Shown: piece after piece, positions 49,450 to 61,928 of the stretch
Layout: each line of letters starts with the position of its first letter
How positions within the stretch are numbered: the first letter of the stretch is position 1
NCBI GenBank assembly: GCA_000320605.2
Contig: KB445803.1
Location: forward strand, 741,140-805,139
DNA: 64,000 nucleotides
Reading direction: 5' to 3'
DNA from: Gelatoporia subvermispora B
Lineage: Eukaryota > Basidiomycota > Agaricomycetes > Polyporales > Gelatoporiaceae
The notes under the pieces: generated by a model
Seen by the model: only the letters and a program-made list of their open reading frames with translations
What the model was told of the DNA's origin: nothing
Databases searched by the model: none
Position numbers and translations under genes: made by a program

Positions 49450-49589
49450 GGCTGCTTAAACTCCAGGAGGATCTAGAAATAGAAATCCCCTCGGTGGCGT
49501 ATGGAGTCCGTTAGGTTATGGGTGTATATTGACTGACGTGTCCTATCAGGTATCAGTAGTATCCTCAGAATCATACAAAACACAACCCA
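49450..49589. other. Short gap within the island
   Basis: Between the orphan frame and kinase relic 3. Nothing recognised. Confidence 0.3.
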
Positions 49590-50050
49590 CTGTGCGGTAA
49601 GCAAATTCGACCACCGCAATCGCCGGGGCACCGACGCACGCCCTGCAGAGTCGGGAAGTGGACATTGCAAAGACTGTCATTGATGTGCGTCACCCCAGCG
49701 TATCGGAAGTGCCCTGAGCACGTAGCGCGCAAGCCAGATCTGCAGTGCCAAAGTCGATTCAGGATCAGGCCATGATTGGGAGATTCGAAATGACAGAGGG
49801 CACTCACTAAGTCGATACCAGTACCCTGGACCAGTAGCGGACGTTGTCGTACTCAATTATTGGGCCGTCGGTGAATTTGGGGGTCAGTTAGCAGGCCTTA
49901 GACCATCGTGCCATCCGGGAGCTCGACCCGACAGTCATCAAATTCAGGGAAGAGGAAGAGGAAGTATGAGCGGCCGTGAAGAGAGGTGTGCGCAGGGCAC
50001 ACCGGTCAGATACGATAGTAATATGGGAGTTGAGATGCCCTGTGGTAGTG
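49590..50050 (-). pseudogene. Kinase-like relic 3 (3' half only)
   Basis: Decayed 3' half of the kinase-like family. Recognisable pieces in order on the minus strand: YYYRI near 50015 (intact copy YYYGIR), a block starting VELPDGTMV at about 49940 and followed at once by a stop where the intact copy has Trp, PIIEYDN, then YAGVTHINDS near 49690 for the catalytic loop (intact copy YAGVTHNDDS). The sequence of the last intron is also still related to relic 4. Several stops and shifts show this cannot encode a working protein. Confidence 0.75.
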
Positions 50051-50159
50051 CGCGCGAGGGTCTCAACGGATGTTAATTGATGTCCCACTGTTTTCACTCA
50101 ACTGCGTAGCCTGCCAGATGAGCGTAATCCATTGAGCATGTTGGGGGATTCCGCTCGAC

Positions 50160-50290
50160 TCAAGATTCTGGTCCATGGGTGAGAGGTTGGGTTGCCAAAC
50201 CCGGAGCGCCGGACGAAGTCAAGCGAACCGCGATCGCGGCGCCGAGCGTCCGGTCCTCCCACCGCCGTGTTCTTAGCGAGAATAGCATAT
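50160..50290 (+). repeat. Dispersed island repeat, copy 2
   Basis: About 130 bp matching copies 1 and 3. Shared landmarks are AGATTCTGGTC-like, CCCGGAGCGCCGGACG and GTTCTTAGCGAGAATAGCAT. It lies between kinase relic 3 and SHR3, in the same orientation as copy 1. Confidence 0.7.
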
Positions 50291-50528
50291 AAGCACACCA
50301 CACAGGCACGCTGCAGCGCAGATCGCTCTCAAGCATACAGGAATAAGCACGGCCGTAGTTCTCGGACAGCACAAACGATCAGCGGAACAAGAGTGGGTAT
50401 ACGCGTCCCCACGTCCATGCGCGGCGGTCTTAGTTTTCAGTGTGCGCGAGCGTGAGCCATACAGTCAACATCGAGCACGGAGTCGTAGCGCGTTCACCAG
50501 TAAATGTCTTCGTCGCACTGCGCACGTC

Positions 50529-51477
50529 TCATCTCGCCTCCCCTGCGCCCGCTTTCCGTCTCCGGCGCGTCCGCTCCTGCTCGCTTTCTTGCGCGCGCGC
50601 GTCCGCTTCCTCGTCTGCACCCCCCGTGGCACGCTGCTTCTTGTCCGAATCTGGCTCCGCCTCGCCCTCGCGCGTGTCCTCCTCGCCCTCGGTCTCGTCA
50701 CCGTCGATGTCGGCCTGCTCGGCCCACCAGCGGCCGGCCTGGAGGATGAGCACGCCGGTGAGGACGACGCTGCAGATGAGGTGCGCGGACGCGATGTCGA
50801 GTATGGGCGTGCGGAGCGAGGGCGGGAAGGGGGGTAGTGGCGGGGCCTGTGAGGTGATTTGAGAGGCGAAGGGGAGGGGGAGCGTCGTGAAGTTTGCGAA
50901 GAGATCTGCGCGGGTGGAACGTGTTAGCGCCGGTGTCAGTGCCGGTGCTAGCGTGTCGCTGCAGCAGCCGGAGAGAGGACGCACTGGGGACGACGGAGTT
51001 GAGATAGACGAATATCGCCGTGCCGTAGAGGACTGCGCGCCGGATCAGCTCGGGTCCGTGACAGCTTGCTATGTGCGCAGACTCACATATGCTGCCGCCG
51101 TCAAACATGAGGTTGCCCGCGCGGCCGTCGCCGAGGCTCCACGCGATGGTGCTCGCGCCGAGGGCGGCGACGGCGGCGTGGAGGTAGGCGAGGGCGGGCG
51201 GGGTGCGGGAGAGGATGGAGTAGTACGCGGCGGACGCCCAGAGGCGGGCGTCGGTCTGCGTCGGGGGCGACTTCCAGAGCGTGAGCGAGTCGGCGATCCA
51301 GTGCGTGAAGAGCAGGCCTGGCGTTGGTGCACGGCCGTCCGTGTAGTGTGGTACGTGTGTTTTCCGAGCGGGGATGCGGCGGAGTGAGGTCAGTTAGCGT
51401 GATGCGGGTTAGGAAGGGCACTCACCGAGGAGGAAGGAGGTAGCGCAGACGACGACGCTCATACGGAGGCCCGCCAT
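50529..51477 (-). CDS. SHR3: SHR3-like ER chaperone of amino acid permeases
   Basis: Integral ER membrane protein that helps amino acid permeases fold and leave the ER. ATG 51477 gives MAGLRMSVVVCATSFLLG, and after the first intron LLFTHWIADSLTLWKSP, a clear SHR3 signature. Further hallmarks are AAYYSILSRTPPALAYL, IAWSLGDGRAGNLMFDGGS and FLYGTAIFVYLNSVVP. The fourth membrane segment HLICSVVLTGVLILQ is followed by a charged Glu/Lys/Arg-rich cytosolic tail, as expected for the COPII-interacting C-terminus. Four exons, all joining in frame. It diverges from the RsfS-like gene with about 220 bp between starts. Confidence 0.9.
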
Positions 51478-51699
51478 GGCGGGGATGATGAGGGGGGATG
51501 GCAGCGGATGCGATGTGAGCCGCTGCGAGTCGCTGCGGGGAAGAGTTATGAGCGCGACAGCTGGCTCGTGATAAAAACACTGGCCATCTGCTGCGAAGCT
51601 CAGCCTTGCCCTTGGCGCTCGGGCCGATCCGGCGGGGCGCCCACTTTGCACAACCCTCCTCAAAACATACCGCCACCGCGAGACCTGCTAGTCTTTGCC

Positions 51700-52588
51700 A
51701 TGTTCGCGCCGGCTCTCTCTACATCAGCTCGACGCTGCACCAGGAGAATACTCAACGACTACGCGCGCCGCGCCCTCTCCAGCGCGCCCGAGTCGCCCTC
51801 ACCCTCGTCCTCGACGTCTTCATCCACACCCTCGTCCTCATCTTCGTCCCCCGCCTCTGAGCCCTCCTCTTCGACAGGTTCCTCTTCCTCACCTCTCTCA
51901 CTCCCCTGGTTCGTAGACCCCACCGAATACGCCCCGCGCCCCTCCCCCTCCCCCTCCACGCGTCTCACGCCCACCTTCCCCCCTCTGCCACCCGCCATCG
52001 CGCCCACACACCCACTCGCCGCGCTGCACGCCGCGCTGTCCACCTCGCCGCACCTCGAGCCGGGCATGCTCATCGTGCGCCCACCCGTGCCCACGCCGCT
52101 CGGCCCGCCCCTCCTTGAGCAGCCCGTCAAGGGCACCCGCCGCCGCCGCAATATAACAAATGCCGGGAAAGGCATCGAGGGGGAGATCGGCGGAATATGG
52201 AGCTGGGTCGTCATTGCACAGGTGAGCCTTCCGTGCGCTGCGTGCAAGCGCTTGGTGGGAGTATACTGACCACTGCGTGCGTGCGTGTGTAGGTGAAGGA
52301 GGGCACGGAGGACCGCGGGGCGATCGAGTCCGTCGTGCGGATCGTACGGAAAACGGTGCGTATATCTTCTCGTTCGCGTCGCTATATGCGCTGGGAGACT
52401 AACCGCCTTTGATTCAGCTGCTCACAGCGGTACCGCCGCTGCCCATCGCGCCGAATTTGAAGAAGCGCTACGACAGCCACTGGATCATGATCGACGCCGG
52501 CGAGTTTGCGGTACACATACTGAGCCAGAGAGCGAGAGAAAAGTACTTCCCGGATAGCATGCGCGAGTGGACGCCTCTACCTCAATAG
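51700..52588 (+). CDS. Mitochondrial RsfS/DUF143-type ribosome silencing factor-like protein
   Basis: Exons 51700-52221, 52293-52355 and 52418-52588 give 251 aa. The N-terminus is Arg/Ser-rich with few acids (ARRALSSAPESPSPSS), suggesting a mitochondrial presequence, followed by a Ser/Pro-rich linker. The C-terminal domain ends HWIMIDAGEFAVHILSQRAR and EKYFPDSMREWTPLP, the hallmark end of the RsfS/MALSU1 family, which blocks joining of ribosomal subunits. In fungi the related domain is the N-terminal part of ATP25. Here the domain stands alone. The family's central beta region is short, so the assignment rests mainly on the C-terminal motif. Confidence 0.78.
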
Positions 52589-52867
52589 ATACTCTCAGTG
52601 GGGGTATAACTCAGGATTATCACGCTGGAGCTCTCTACAGAGGCTAGAAGACAGCGACGCTTGCAAACCGGGTCTTGGTGCATAATCCTTCTTCATCCTC
52701 TTGCGCCACCGTGTTCATATCATATCCGCAGATCTCATGCAAATCTAGCGCAGATATACGGGCACTGTAGATTATCCAATTTGTCCGGCTACCCTATAAA
52801 GCACGAGACGAGTGAAGTATCGCTCGTCCTGTCGATCCTTCTCTGAATCTTGACCGATCCCCCGATG
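52589..52867. other. Gap between RsfS-like gene and repeat copy 3
   Basis: Just under 300 bp after the RsfS-like gene. No gene recognised. Confidence 0.35.
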
Positions 52868-53055
52868 GTACCATGCTATTCTCGCTAAGAACCCTGCGGA
52901 GAGAAACCAGGCCGCTCGGTGCCGCGAGCGCGCTCCGCTTGCCAGGCACTTACCTTTGGCGCTCCGGGCCCAGCATTGCCACCTTGCACTCATCGATCAG
53001 AATCTCGAGTTGAGCAGGATTTAACAGCACGATGATAGCTTTGCGCTCATCTAAA
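52868..53055 (-). repeat. Dispersed island repeat, copy 3 (inverted)
   Basis: Third copy, on the minus strand. Read on that strand it is open and gives KAIIVLLNPAQLEILIDECK and then VAMLGPERQR, followed by a good donor (GTAAGTGCC) and, about 55 bp on, an acceptor (TCTCTCCGCAG). This suggests the repeat derives from an exon-intron junction of an unknown gene. Copies 1 and 2 are the same stretch in decayed form. Confidence 0.65.
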
Positions 53056-53150
53056 TCTCCCAATCGTGGCCCGCTCGAATCTGACACCGCAGATACGGCG
53101 TACGCGCCCTCGCTTAGGGCACTCCGACACGCTTGGGTGACTATGCATCC
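53035..53150 (+). pseudogene. Kinase-like relic 4 (catalytic-loop fragment)
   Basis: A fragment of about 115 bp of the kinase-like family on the plus strand. After an intron end (ACACCGCAG at about 53087) it reads IRRTRPSLRALRHAWVT, matching IRRMRHLFRALRYAGVT of the intact copy, then diverges before the catalytic loop. The intron sequence before it still resembles that of relic 3 (shared AAATCTCCCAATC and flank). It overlaps the edge of repeat copy 3 on the other strand. Confidence 0.65.
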
Positions 53151-53309
53151 ACCTGTGGAAGTTGCACTTGAACGTGGTGACGGTACTCGAATGGAGTATG
53201 GGCAGCAGTAGTCCTTACCATAACAACGTCCTTCAAGACTCACTAAACCAATTCAGTATCCCACCGATGCACTTCGCCTTCTAGATATTGCTCACGCTCA
53301 CAATAGAAA

Positions 53310-53458
53310 GTATCTGCATTCTCACAACATAGACGAAGCCAGATTGCACTGCATTGATATTCCGGGAATGGCTGTGACCAAGTACCACAGTCCTCGCATA
53401 CACGTGTATTCGGGTTCCTACTATCTCTGCCTCAACGCTTTCCCTCCAGCAGAGTAGC
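53310..53458 (+). pseudogene. Remnant of the orphan open frame
   Basis: Encodes IDEARLHCIDIPGMAVTKYH and then HVYSGSY, matching the C-terminal end of the orphan frame at 49138-49449. The rest of that frame is missing here. It lies upstream of the intact MLKL_NTD-like gene, the same relative place as in the other arm. Confidence 0.65.
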
Positions 53459-53522
53459 ATCTCATCGAGCTCCAACCCAACTGTTGTACTCACCATCGCT
53501 GGATCCGCCAATACCTCGCATA

Positions 53523-54442
53523 ATGTCCAAGAAGAACGTCTTCAAGAAGGTCAAGAAGGCCGTCAAGCGCTGTCGTCCTTCCAAGAAGACCGTCTCAGTC
53601 GTTTCAGACGGAATAGAGGCCTTTATCCATGTCACCGATGCCGTCGCCAATGCGACGTCAATGACTCCTCTACAGACTGTGACTGGGCTAGCTTCTAGAC
53701 TGATTGAATCCTGCAAGGTTTGTAGTAGGTTTGCTGTAGAGTCAACCTCGGACACTGATGCAATCCGTTTGATCATACAGACGATGAAGGGCAATGAGGA
53801 GAAATCTCAGAGGCTCGCCGAGGGGGCTCAGGAGCTGCTGAACATACTCAACGGAGTCGAGAATCGCGACATGGATGATGCGGTCAAACTTGCTCTGAAC
53901 CGTCTCGTTGAGTGCGTACTGTTTCCATCTTGGCTATAATGATGTTGAGAACTGTGGCCTGACAGGACACTGCACGAGATTGACAACGACATGCTCAGTA
54001 TCACCAAGTTAATTCAAATCAAAGGAAACGCAGAGAAGATACAAGATTGCACCACTCGACTCGGCATGGCAAGTAATAACTTCCAGGTTCGTACACACGA
54101 TCTTGCGCTTTCATGCATATTACACGATAGTCCGTGCAGGTTGCTATTGGCATGGTGAACTATGCAGAGATGATGCAACAACATTCCGTTCAAGAAGCAC
54201 GCTTGAACCGGGTCGAGGAGAATTCGACGATGATTCTCATGAGATGCGATCGCATTGGTAGGTTCAACTCATGGACACTCTGTCTCAATTGCTACCAAAA
54301 GAGATGCTGATTGATCGCATCGACAGATGTCAACATATCGCTACTAAGTACTCAGCAATCCTCTACTACGGGTTCGAATCCGCCGATTGGCGATGATGCA
54401 GGTTGGCAACGCAGACCGCGCCTGAGCCGTATTATGTTCTGA
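53523..54442 (+). CDS. Small protein resembling the MLKL N-terminal four-helix bundle, copy a
   Basis: Four exons, 53523-53911, 53966-54086, 54140-54257 and 54327-54442, give 247 aa. The N-terminus is very basic (KKNVFKKVKKAVKRCRPSKK) and is followed by amphipathic helices: MTPLQTVTGLASRLIESCK, EKSQRLAEGAQELLNILN, LHEIDNDMLSITKLIQIKGN and IQDCTTRLGMASNNFQVAIG. This pattern of helices resembles the MLKL_NTD-like N-terminal domain found on many agaricomycete NLR-type and other proteins. Here the protein ends soon after it, with a Ser/Gly tail and no NTPase or repeat domain. A role as a membrane-acting or adaptor module is inference. Copy b at 48290-49041 is its inverted, probably broken paralogue. 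Confidence 0.72.
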
Positions 54443-55679
54443 TAGTTGTATCTCATTCCCAGTCGGCACGGGTCGCGGCCATCAGGCGGCAGTGAAAGTC
54501 CTAGGAACCCATCGGCGATCACCATTCGCACGATTCAAATTGCCAGAGCGTTCAGCGACTGCTTTTTTTTTGATATCCTAGTTTTCCTGTCGGGATGTGG
54601 TACATCCGAGGATTCGATCCGCAGGAAGCATCGGCGGCACTGCATCTGCCGATGCGCGCCTGTGCACCTGTAGATACAGTATACTGTTTGAGACAAATTA
54701 TATTGACGGAGGGTGCCATGCATCCATGTAGTTATATCAAGGCTAGGCAATTGAGTAGACTTCTTCTTCTTGCACACACCCAGCTGGCAGAGACATATAG
54801 ATAATGAGATACATACCTTGACTTTAGCTTCGCCCCTTCGGCATGCTGGCACATCACGTTAGATGAACCCTGGTAGCTAATGGTCAGCGGTTCTCGAGTG
54901 TCCTGGCAGCTCACGCACGACCTGACGTTCTGGATTCGGGGGTTCGGCCCTGCGTACCCTACAGATTGGCTCGTGGCACAATCCCCGGAAACCTTGTAAG
55001 ACCTGTCCCTTGTCAAGTCATATCTGGGCGAATCTCCTCGGATGGAATGGTCAGCTCTCGGTAGCGCGAAGCCGATAGGCCCAAACGTTCGCATAGACAC
55101 AGCAAGGCGGTCCTCAAGGCTGTACACACCCAATCGACATGCAAATACGCCGACCTCGTGATTTAAGCTGGGATCTTATTTGTTCATGTCCCCCTCCCCC
55201 CGTCGCAGTAGCACCTATAGTGGTCCCATATTCACGCAGTGTTTCAGTCGTACAGCGTCTCAGTCCGATAAAACTCATCCAAAACCAGTCATCACCTCAA
55301 CCAGACTAATAAGTGTCACGCTTCGCAGAAATCCAGGATTTGTGTAGTGCTCGCTTCGCACGGGAAGGCCAAGAAAGGCAAGCGGGATACCTTGCAAGGA
55401 AAGTGACGTCACTTGTGCAGAGAGTGGACAGCAACCTGGCACCAGCTCGCCCCAGCTTTGGCACGAGTGAGTGTCGTAAAACGTGGAGCGGAAACAAGTC
55501 TCTCCCCCTCTTTCGCACTTTCCCTCCACTTCACCCGATTGCATCATGCTCGCCCCGCAGTATATAACCCCGCTGTGCCCGCTCGTCCCTCATAGCACTC
55601 GCACGGCATCTCCTACTTTTATCCCTTCACGACCAACTCACACTCAATTCTCCCCCTTCACGAACGAACGATCTACATC
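54443..55679. other. Gap with promoter of the following gene
   Basis: About 1.2 kb with no gene that I can support. A C-rich run (CCCCCTCCCCCC-like) lies near 55187-55200, and CCCCT-type elements lie upstream of the TATA box of the next gene. Confidence 0.5.
55561..55567 (+). promoter_or_regulatory. TATA box of the 55.7 kb gene
   Basis: TATATAA, 113 bp upstream of the ATG at 55680, preceded by pyrimidine-rich DNA and followed by a CT-rich leader. A strong TATA box and pyrimidine-rich leader are typical of highly expressed or stress-induced fungal genes. Confidence 0.65.
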
Positions 55680-56301
55680 ATGTCTCTCAACGACAAGGAC
55701 GTTACCCTCGGCGGCAACAAGGGCGTCGACCTCCACCCCGGCGTCGCCAACCCGACCATCTCCTCCACGCACGCCGACCCGCTCGCGGCTAATTTCGTGC
55801 GTCCCCCCCACTCATTCACCATATTGTATGTTGTGTGCTGACACCGCCGCGCAGGTGACGGACCCGACGACGGACTCTTTCGGCGCAGGCGCAGGCCCGA
55901 ACTTCTCTGGCCACGAGCAGGCCGCGCGCAACTTCCGCACGACCGCGGGTGTCGTCGAGGGGCGCCCCGGCATCATCGAGTCGACGCACATCGACCCGCT
56001 CAGCGAGACGTCCAATAAAGGTGCGTCCCGCGTCCCCCTGCTTCTTATAACTTAGAACTCTACGCTAATGTCGAGTCTGATGTGCACAGACGACGGCTGG
56101 GCGAACGTGACCTCGCACCCCTCGACAGGATTGGGCAGCTCAGCGACGGGTGCTGCGACAGGCGTTATGAACACTGCTACCGTGGCTGCGACCAGTGCGG
56201 CGACGATGGCAGGTGGCGCGGCGAAGATGGCGTACGGTCATCTCGCGGGTGATGAGGGCGCAAAGCAAGCAGGCAAGGAGGCCGTCTGGGGCAAGCAATA
56301 G
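55680..56301 (+). CDS. Small hydrophilic protein of unknown function, probably highly expressed
   Basis: Three exons, 55680-55796, 55855-56020 and 56090-56301, give 164 aa. The first part is hydrophilic and Gly/Asp/Pro-rich (LGGNKGVDLHPGVANPTISS; FGAGAGPNFSGHEQAARNFR). The last 50 residues are Ala/Gly/Thr/Met-rich (GVMNTATVAATSAATMAGGA) and end in a Lys-rich stretch. It is not a domain I can name; the composition recalls stress or conidiation-type hydrophilic proteins, but this is only a resemblance. The clear TATA box and CT-rich leader suggest strong or inducible expression. Confidence 0.8.
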
Positions 56302-56505
56302 GCGGTTAGGCGGTCCCTTCTGTGTTTTTTGAATGAAAGGATACCCTGTATACGACTCGAAGCTGTACGAGGTTACAATATACATGACTGTATGACTGCA
56401 ACCAAATTGCTGGGTGAACTTTACGGAAAATCGACGTTTGGAGTTGGCTAAGTGTGCCAGCTGATCATACGTGTATTATTTAAATGTAGCAGAACGACTG
56501 CTACG

Positions 56506-56592
56506 TGCCCCATGGCTGAGTTGGTTACAGCGTCCGACTGTTACGTTCTTGCTGACATCGGAAGGTCGTGAGTTCGAGCCTCACTGGGGCAG
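56506..56592 (+). tRNA. tRNA-Asn(GTT) with a 13-nt intron
   Basis: Cloverleaf built by eye. The 7-bp acceptor TGCCCCA/TGGGGCA is perfect. The D-stem is GCTG/CAGC, the anticodon stem TCCGA/TCGGA, and the T-arm GTGAG-TTCGAGC-CTCAC is perfect. The discriminator is G. The anticodon loop is CTGTTA, then a 13-nt intron (56544-56556) directly after position 37, then A. Anticodon GTT means asparagine. Its T-arm and 3' end resemble other fungal tRNA-Asn. Confidence 0.93.
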
Positions 56593-56619
56593 TTTGGAAA
56601 AAGGCCATGTGCTCTTTCC

Positions 56620-56625
56620 TTTTTT
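56620..56625 (+). terminator. Pol III terminator of tRNA-Asn
   Basis: Run of six T residues about 28 bp after the tRNA end, in the sense strand, as expected for RNA polymerase III termination. Confidence 0.7.
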
Positions 56626-57096
56626 GAAGGCATTATTTTCAGGATTCCAAGCACGTCTGCAAGCATGTACTGATCATCCGATGCATCTTGCAGGGTCTGC
56701 CCAGGGTTTAAAGTATATCTGTACATCCCCACAAGGTCCAATGTAATGTGAGTGCAAGTGATCGTGGGTGCAATTATTCCACCCAAAGCATATTCTCAGT
56801 CCGAGAATTAGACTTCTCGTGTTTGATACGAATCTGTCTGGGCTAGTGGTTCAGTCGGCCCCTAGCCTACTACATGCACATCTATGGCTTTAAAAAAGTG
56901 AACATTATCAGCCACTCGGTAGCATTTTGTAGGTGTGTATCGCTGCTGAGCCCGATGTGAGGCTCGCAGCAAAGGTTGGAGACTCAGAGAACGCATGACC
57001 CTGAAAATACCTTGTCCAAAGTTCCGTTCGTGTCAAGGATAGCTGGATTTATTGAACTAAATTATCGTGCGCTCTAGTTCAGACCGAGTATAATGG
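56626..57096. other. Intergenic region tRNA / LETM1
   Basis: About 470 bp with no gene recognised. It holds the LETM1 3' region. Confidence 0.4.
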
Positions 57097-59409
<2,313 letters not shown>

Positions 59410-59573
59410 TAATGTTGGGGAACGAGACGTCGGCCAGAGCGTAAGGGTTTTAAGGAGAGACCTGGTTTATGTCAAGTGTTCATGCAAAATTATGGACTGC
59501 GTTCCGCGGCTGGAGAGTCCGAGGTGACGCCACCGTCCGGCTACCTTCCTGTTTGCCCCTGTTGTCCCCAACC

Positions 59574-61163
59574 ATGCCTCCCTCATCGTTCTCTCCAGAC
59601 CTCCTCGACCCGACAAGTCCTGCCTACAAAAAGGCCAGGAGGCAGCACTACAAGACAACAAAGCACAGGCCCGCTCACGTCGAGTCAGAATGGACGCCGT
59701 TCCGGGCGGCTGAGAAGAAGTACAAGGCGCACTTTCCACCACCAGATCTCTCGAAGGTGCTCGACTTGGCTTTACTCGATGAGACGCGGGCGGATGAGGT
59801 CGCCAGAGGCGTATGGCGAGGGAGTGCGGACGCTGTCCCTTTTAAAGAAATGACACTCAAGGGCAGCGATCCGTCACTCCGGGATAAGAAGGCTTACATC
59901 TTTCCTAAACATCCCGGTATGCGGACCACGTTCTCACATCTGTACATAGCACGTTGAATGTATCGCTCTTGATATGTCAGGATTGGTGGTGTTACCATCC
60001 TTTGTGTCGCACGACCAGCAACGACAGCTCGTGAGATGGGCTCTCCGTGACCACGCTCGGTCGCCCAACGAGACCAATCTCGATACACATTACATCCTCC
60101 CGGAGGAAGGCTTGTGGAATAGGTATGCTTCTCTGCGAGCAACTGGCCTAGTAGACGAGGAGCTGGTCCAACCTCGCGCTTCCACGTCCACTGCTCCGCC
60201 ACCAGAACCACCAGGTCCCCGCAAGCTAGTTGCGAACGAACCAGCGGGGAAAGATAACTACCGCGAGCTAGCTACCACTCCGAAGCCACCGTCCACACCG
60301 TCTCCCACCGTCCAGCCAACGTCTACTGCATCTCTTATACCGCGACTACGCTGGGCGAACATCGGTTGGTCGTACCATTGGGGAACGAAACAGTACGATT
60401 TCTCGAAAGGCAAGGGTGTGATCCAGAATGAAGTCCGCCAACTGTGCAAGAATGTTGTACGTTCGGTGAGATGGGAGCGGGTATTGAGTGACCAGTGCAA
60501 CCACGAAGAGTGGGGAGAAGATGGTCCCGATTGGGAGACATGGGATGAATCTTACGGTCAGTCGGCCTCTTGCTCAACGATGCGCAATTTGTTGAGGTAC
60601 ACTTAGAACCGGATGCAGGCATTGTGAACTTCTACCAGACAAGGGTGAGTTCTCCCTGAGAAACTTCCTGCTGAGTTCATTGACTGGGCTTCGTTTCTCA
60701 GGATACCCTGATGGCACATGTTGACCGCTCGGAAATCTGCGCGACCTCGCCCCTAGTATCCATATCGTATGCTTTTTCACCCATCCACGTCGGTGAGAGC
60801 TCATTTGACATCTCCCATATAGTCTCGGGTGCGCTGCCATCTTCCTTATTGGTGGTCTCACAAGGGACGAGGCGCCCTACCCGATCTTCCTTCGCTCCGG
60901 AGATATCGTTGTAATGTCAGGTCCCGCCTGTCGGCGTGCTTATCATGGTATGCTCGTCGAACAAGGATCACAGATGGCTAGCTAAGTCGCAGTAATACTG
61001 TCTCACAGGTGTACCACGGATACTAGAAAACACCCTTCCATTGCATATGCAAGTAGATGCGTGCGCAGAAGATTGGAGCATCTATGCAGAATACCTTCAG
61101 GGTACACGAATCAATGTTAATGCTCGACAGGTCTTCCCCCGAGGATTTGACCCAATTGTATGA
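59574..61163 (+). CDS. ALKBH1-like 2-oxoglutarate/Fe(II) dioxygenase
   Basis: AlkB-family demethylase of the ALKBH1 type; in other eukaryotes it acts on tRNA or DNA bases. The N-terminus has SPAYKKARRQHYKTTKHRPA and AYIFPKHP, then after an intron GLVVLPSFVSHDQQRQLVRW. A long Pro/Ser/Thr-rich insert (about 60160-60330) precedes LRWANIGWSYHWGTKQYDF. Iron ligands are the HVD of MAHVDRSE and the later His of RAYHG, with the 2-oxoglutarate arginine in INVNARQVFPRGF. Introns lie near 59920-59980, 60557-60607, 60645-60701, 60768-60820 and 60950-61009. The stop is TGA at 61161-61163. The enzyme appears intact. Confidence 0.88.
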
Positions 61164-61895
61164 GGACACACGGCGATGTTGAGATAATAGAAGCTCAATG
61201 AGTGAGACCAATGTGACAGTGCAATCCATTCTATAGCTTGGTGTGTAATCTCCATAGATCATAGATGCAGCATGGGATTGCCTAGATTGGCAACTGTATA
61301 TACTCTTTTTGCTCATCATTAGTAAATGTGTAAGTAGTTCTAGAACCTATGGGTCAAATCTAGACCCATAGATAATGCCTATTATAAGTATGGGTGATGA
61401 TATGGTCAGTGGGACAGTATTTAAGGTATATCTTCCTATCTTTAATTGCCCAGCATATGAAATAGAATCAGATGTCAATGTATTTTATCCTAGTGTGAAC
61501 TTGGTCATTCTGGGCTATGACAATTATGATTTGTGGATTGCCTACATGGGCTTGAATATTTCTAACTGTCAGAATATAAGACCTGCTGTATATAGCAAGT
61601 CTCCGCCCACCCAAGCTAAGGTTCGAAGAGATATATAGTACCTAATTGTGTGACTATGGTACATGTCTCATGCTTGTGCGCAAATAGTAAATTCATCTCA
61701 TTTTGCCTACGTTTTCAACAGGTTATGAACTCCAATCTCTGCATTAGCAGAATCTCATGTCCGCTTTTGTGCGCTTTTGTGTGCTTTGAGGGCCTCAAAG
61801 CAGGTAAAAGTGCTCGAGAGCGTGAAAGCCATGCCTACTGCTTTGGTTACTTTGTACTGCTTTCCGTCTTTTGTGCACTTTTTTCTGTACTAGAG

Positions 61896-61928
61896 TGAGC
61901 TTTGAGTGAGCTTTGAATGAGCTTTGTA
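61896..61928 (+). repeat. Short tandem repeat, 11 bp x 3
   Basis: Three near-perfect copies of TGAGCTTTGAG in direct orientation (61896, 61907 and 61918). Confidence 0.85.

Noticed and set aside
50442..51387. Long plus-strand frames antisense to SHR3
   Set aside because: They come from GC-rich codon bias on the other strand. SHR3 signatures fix the real frame.
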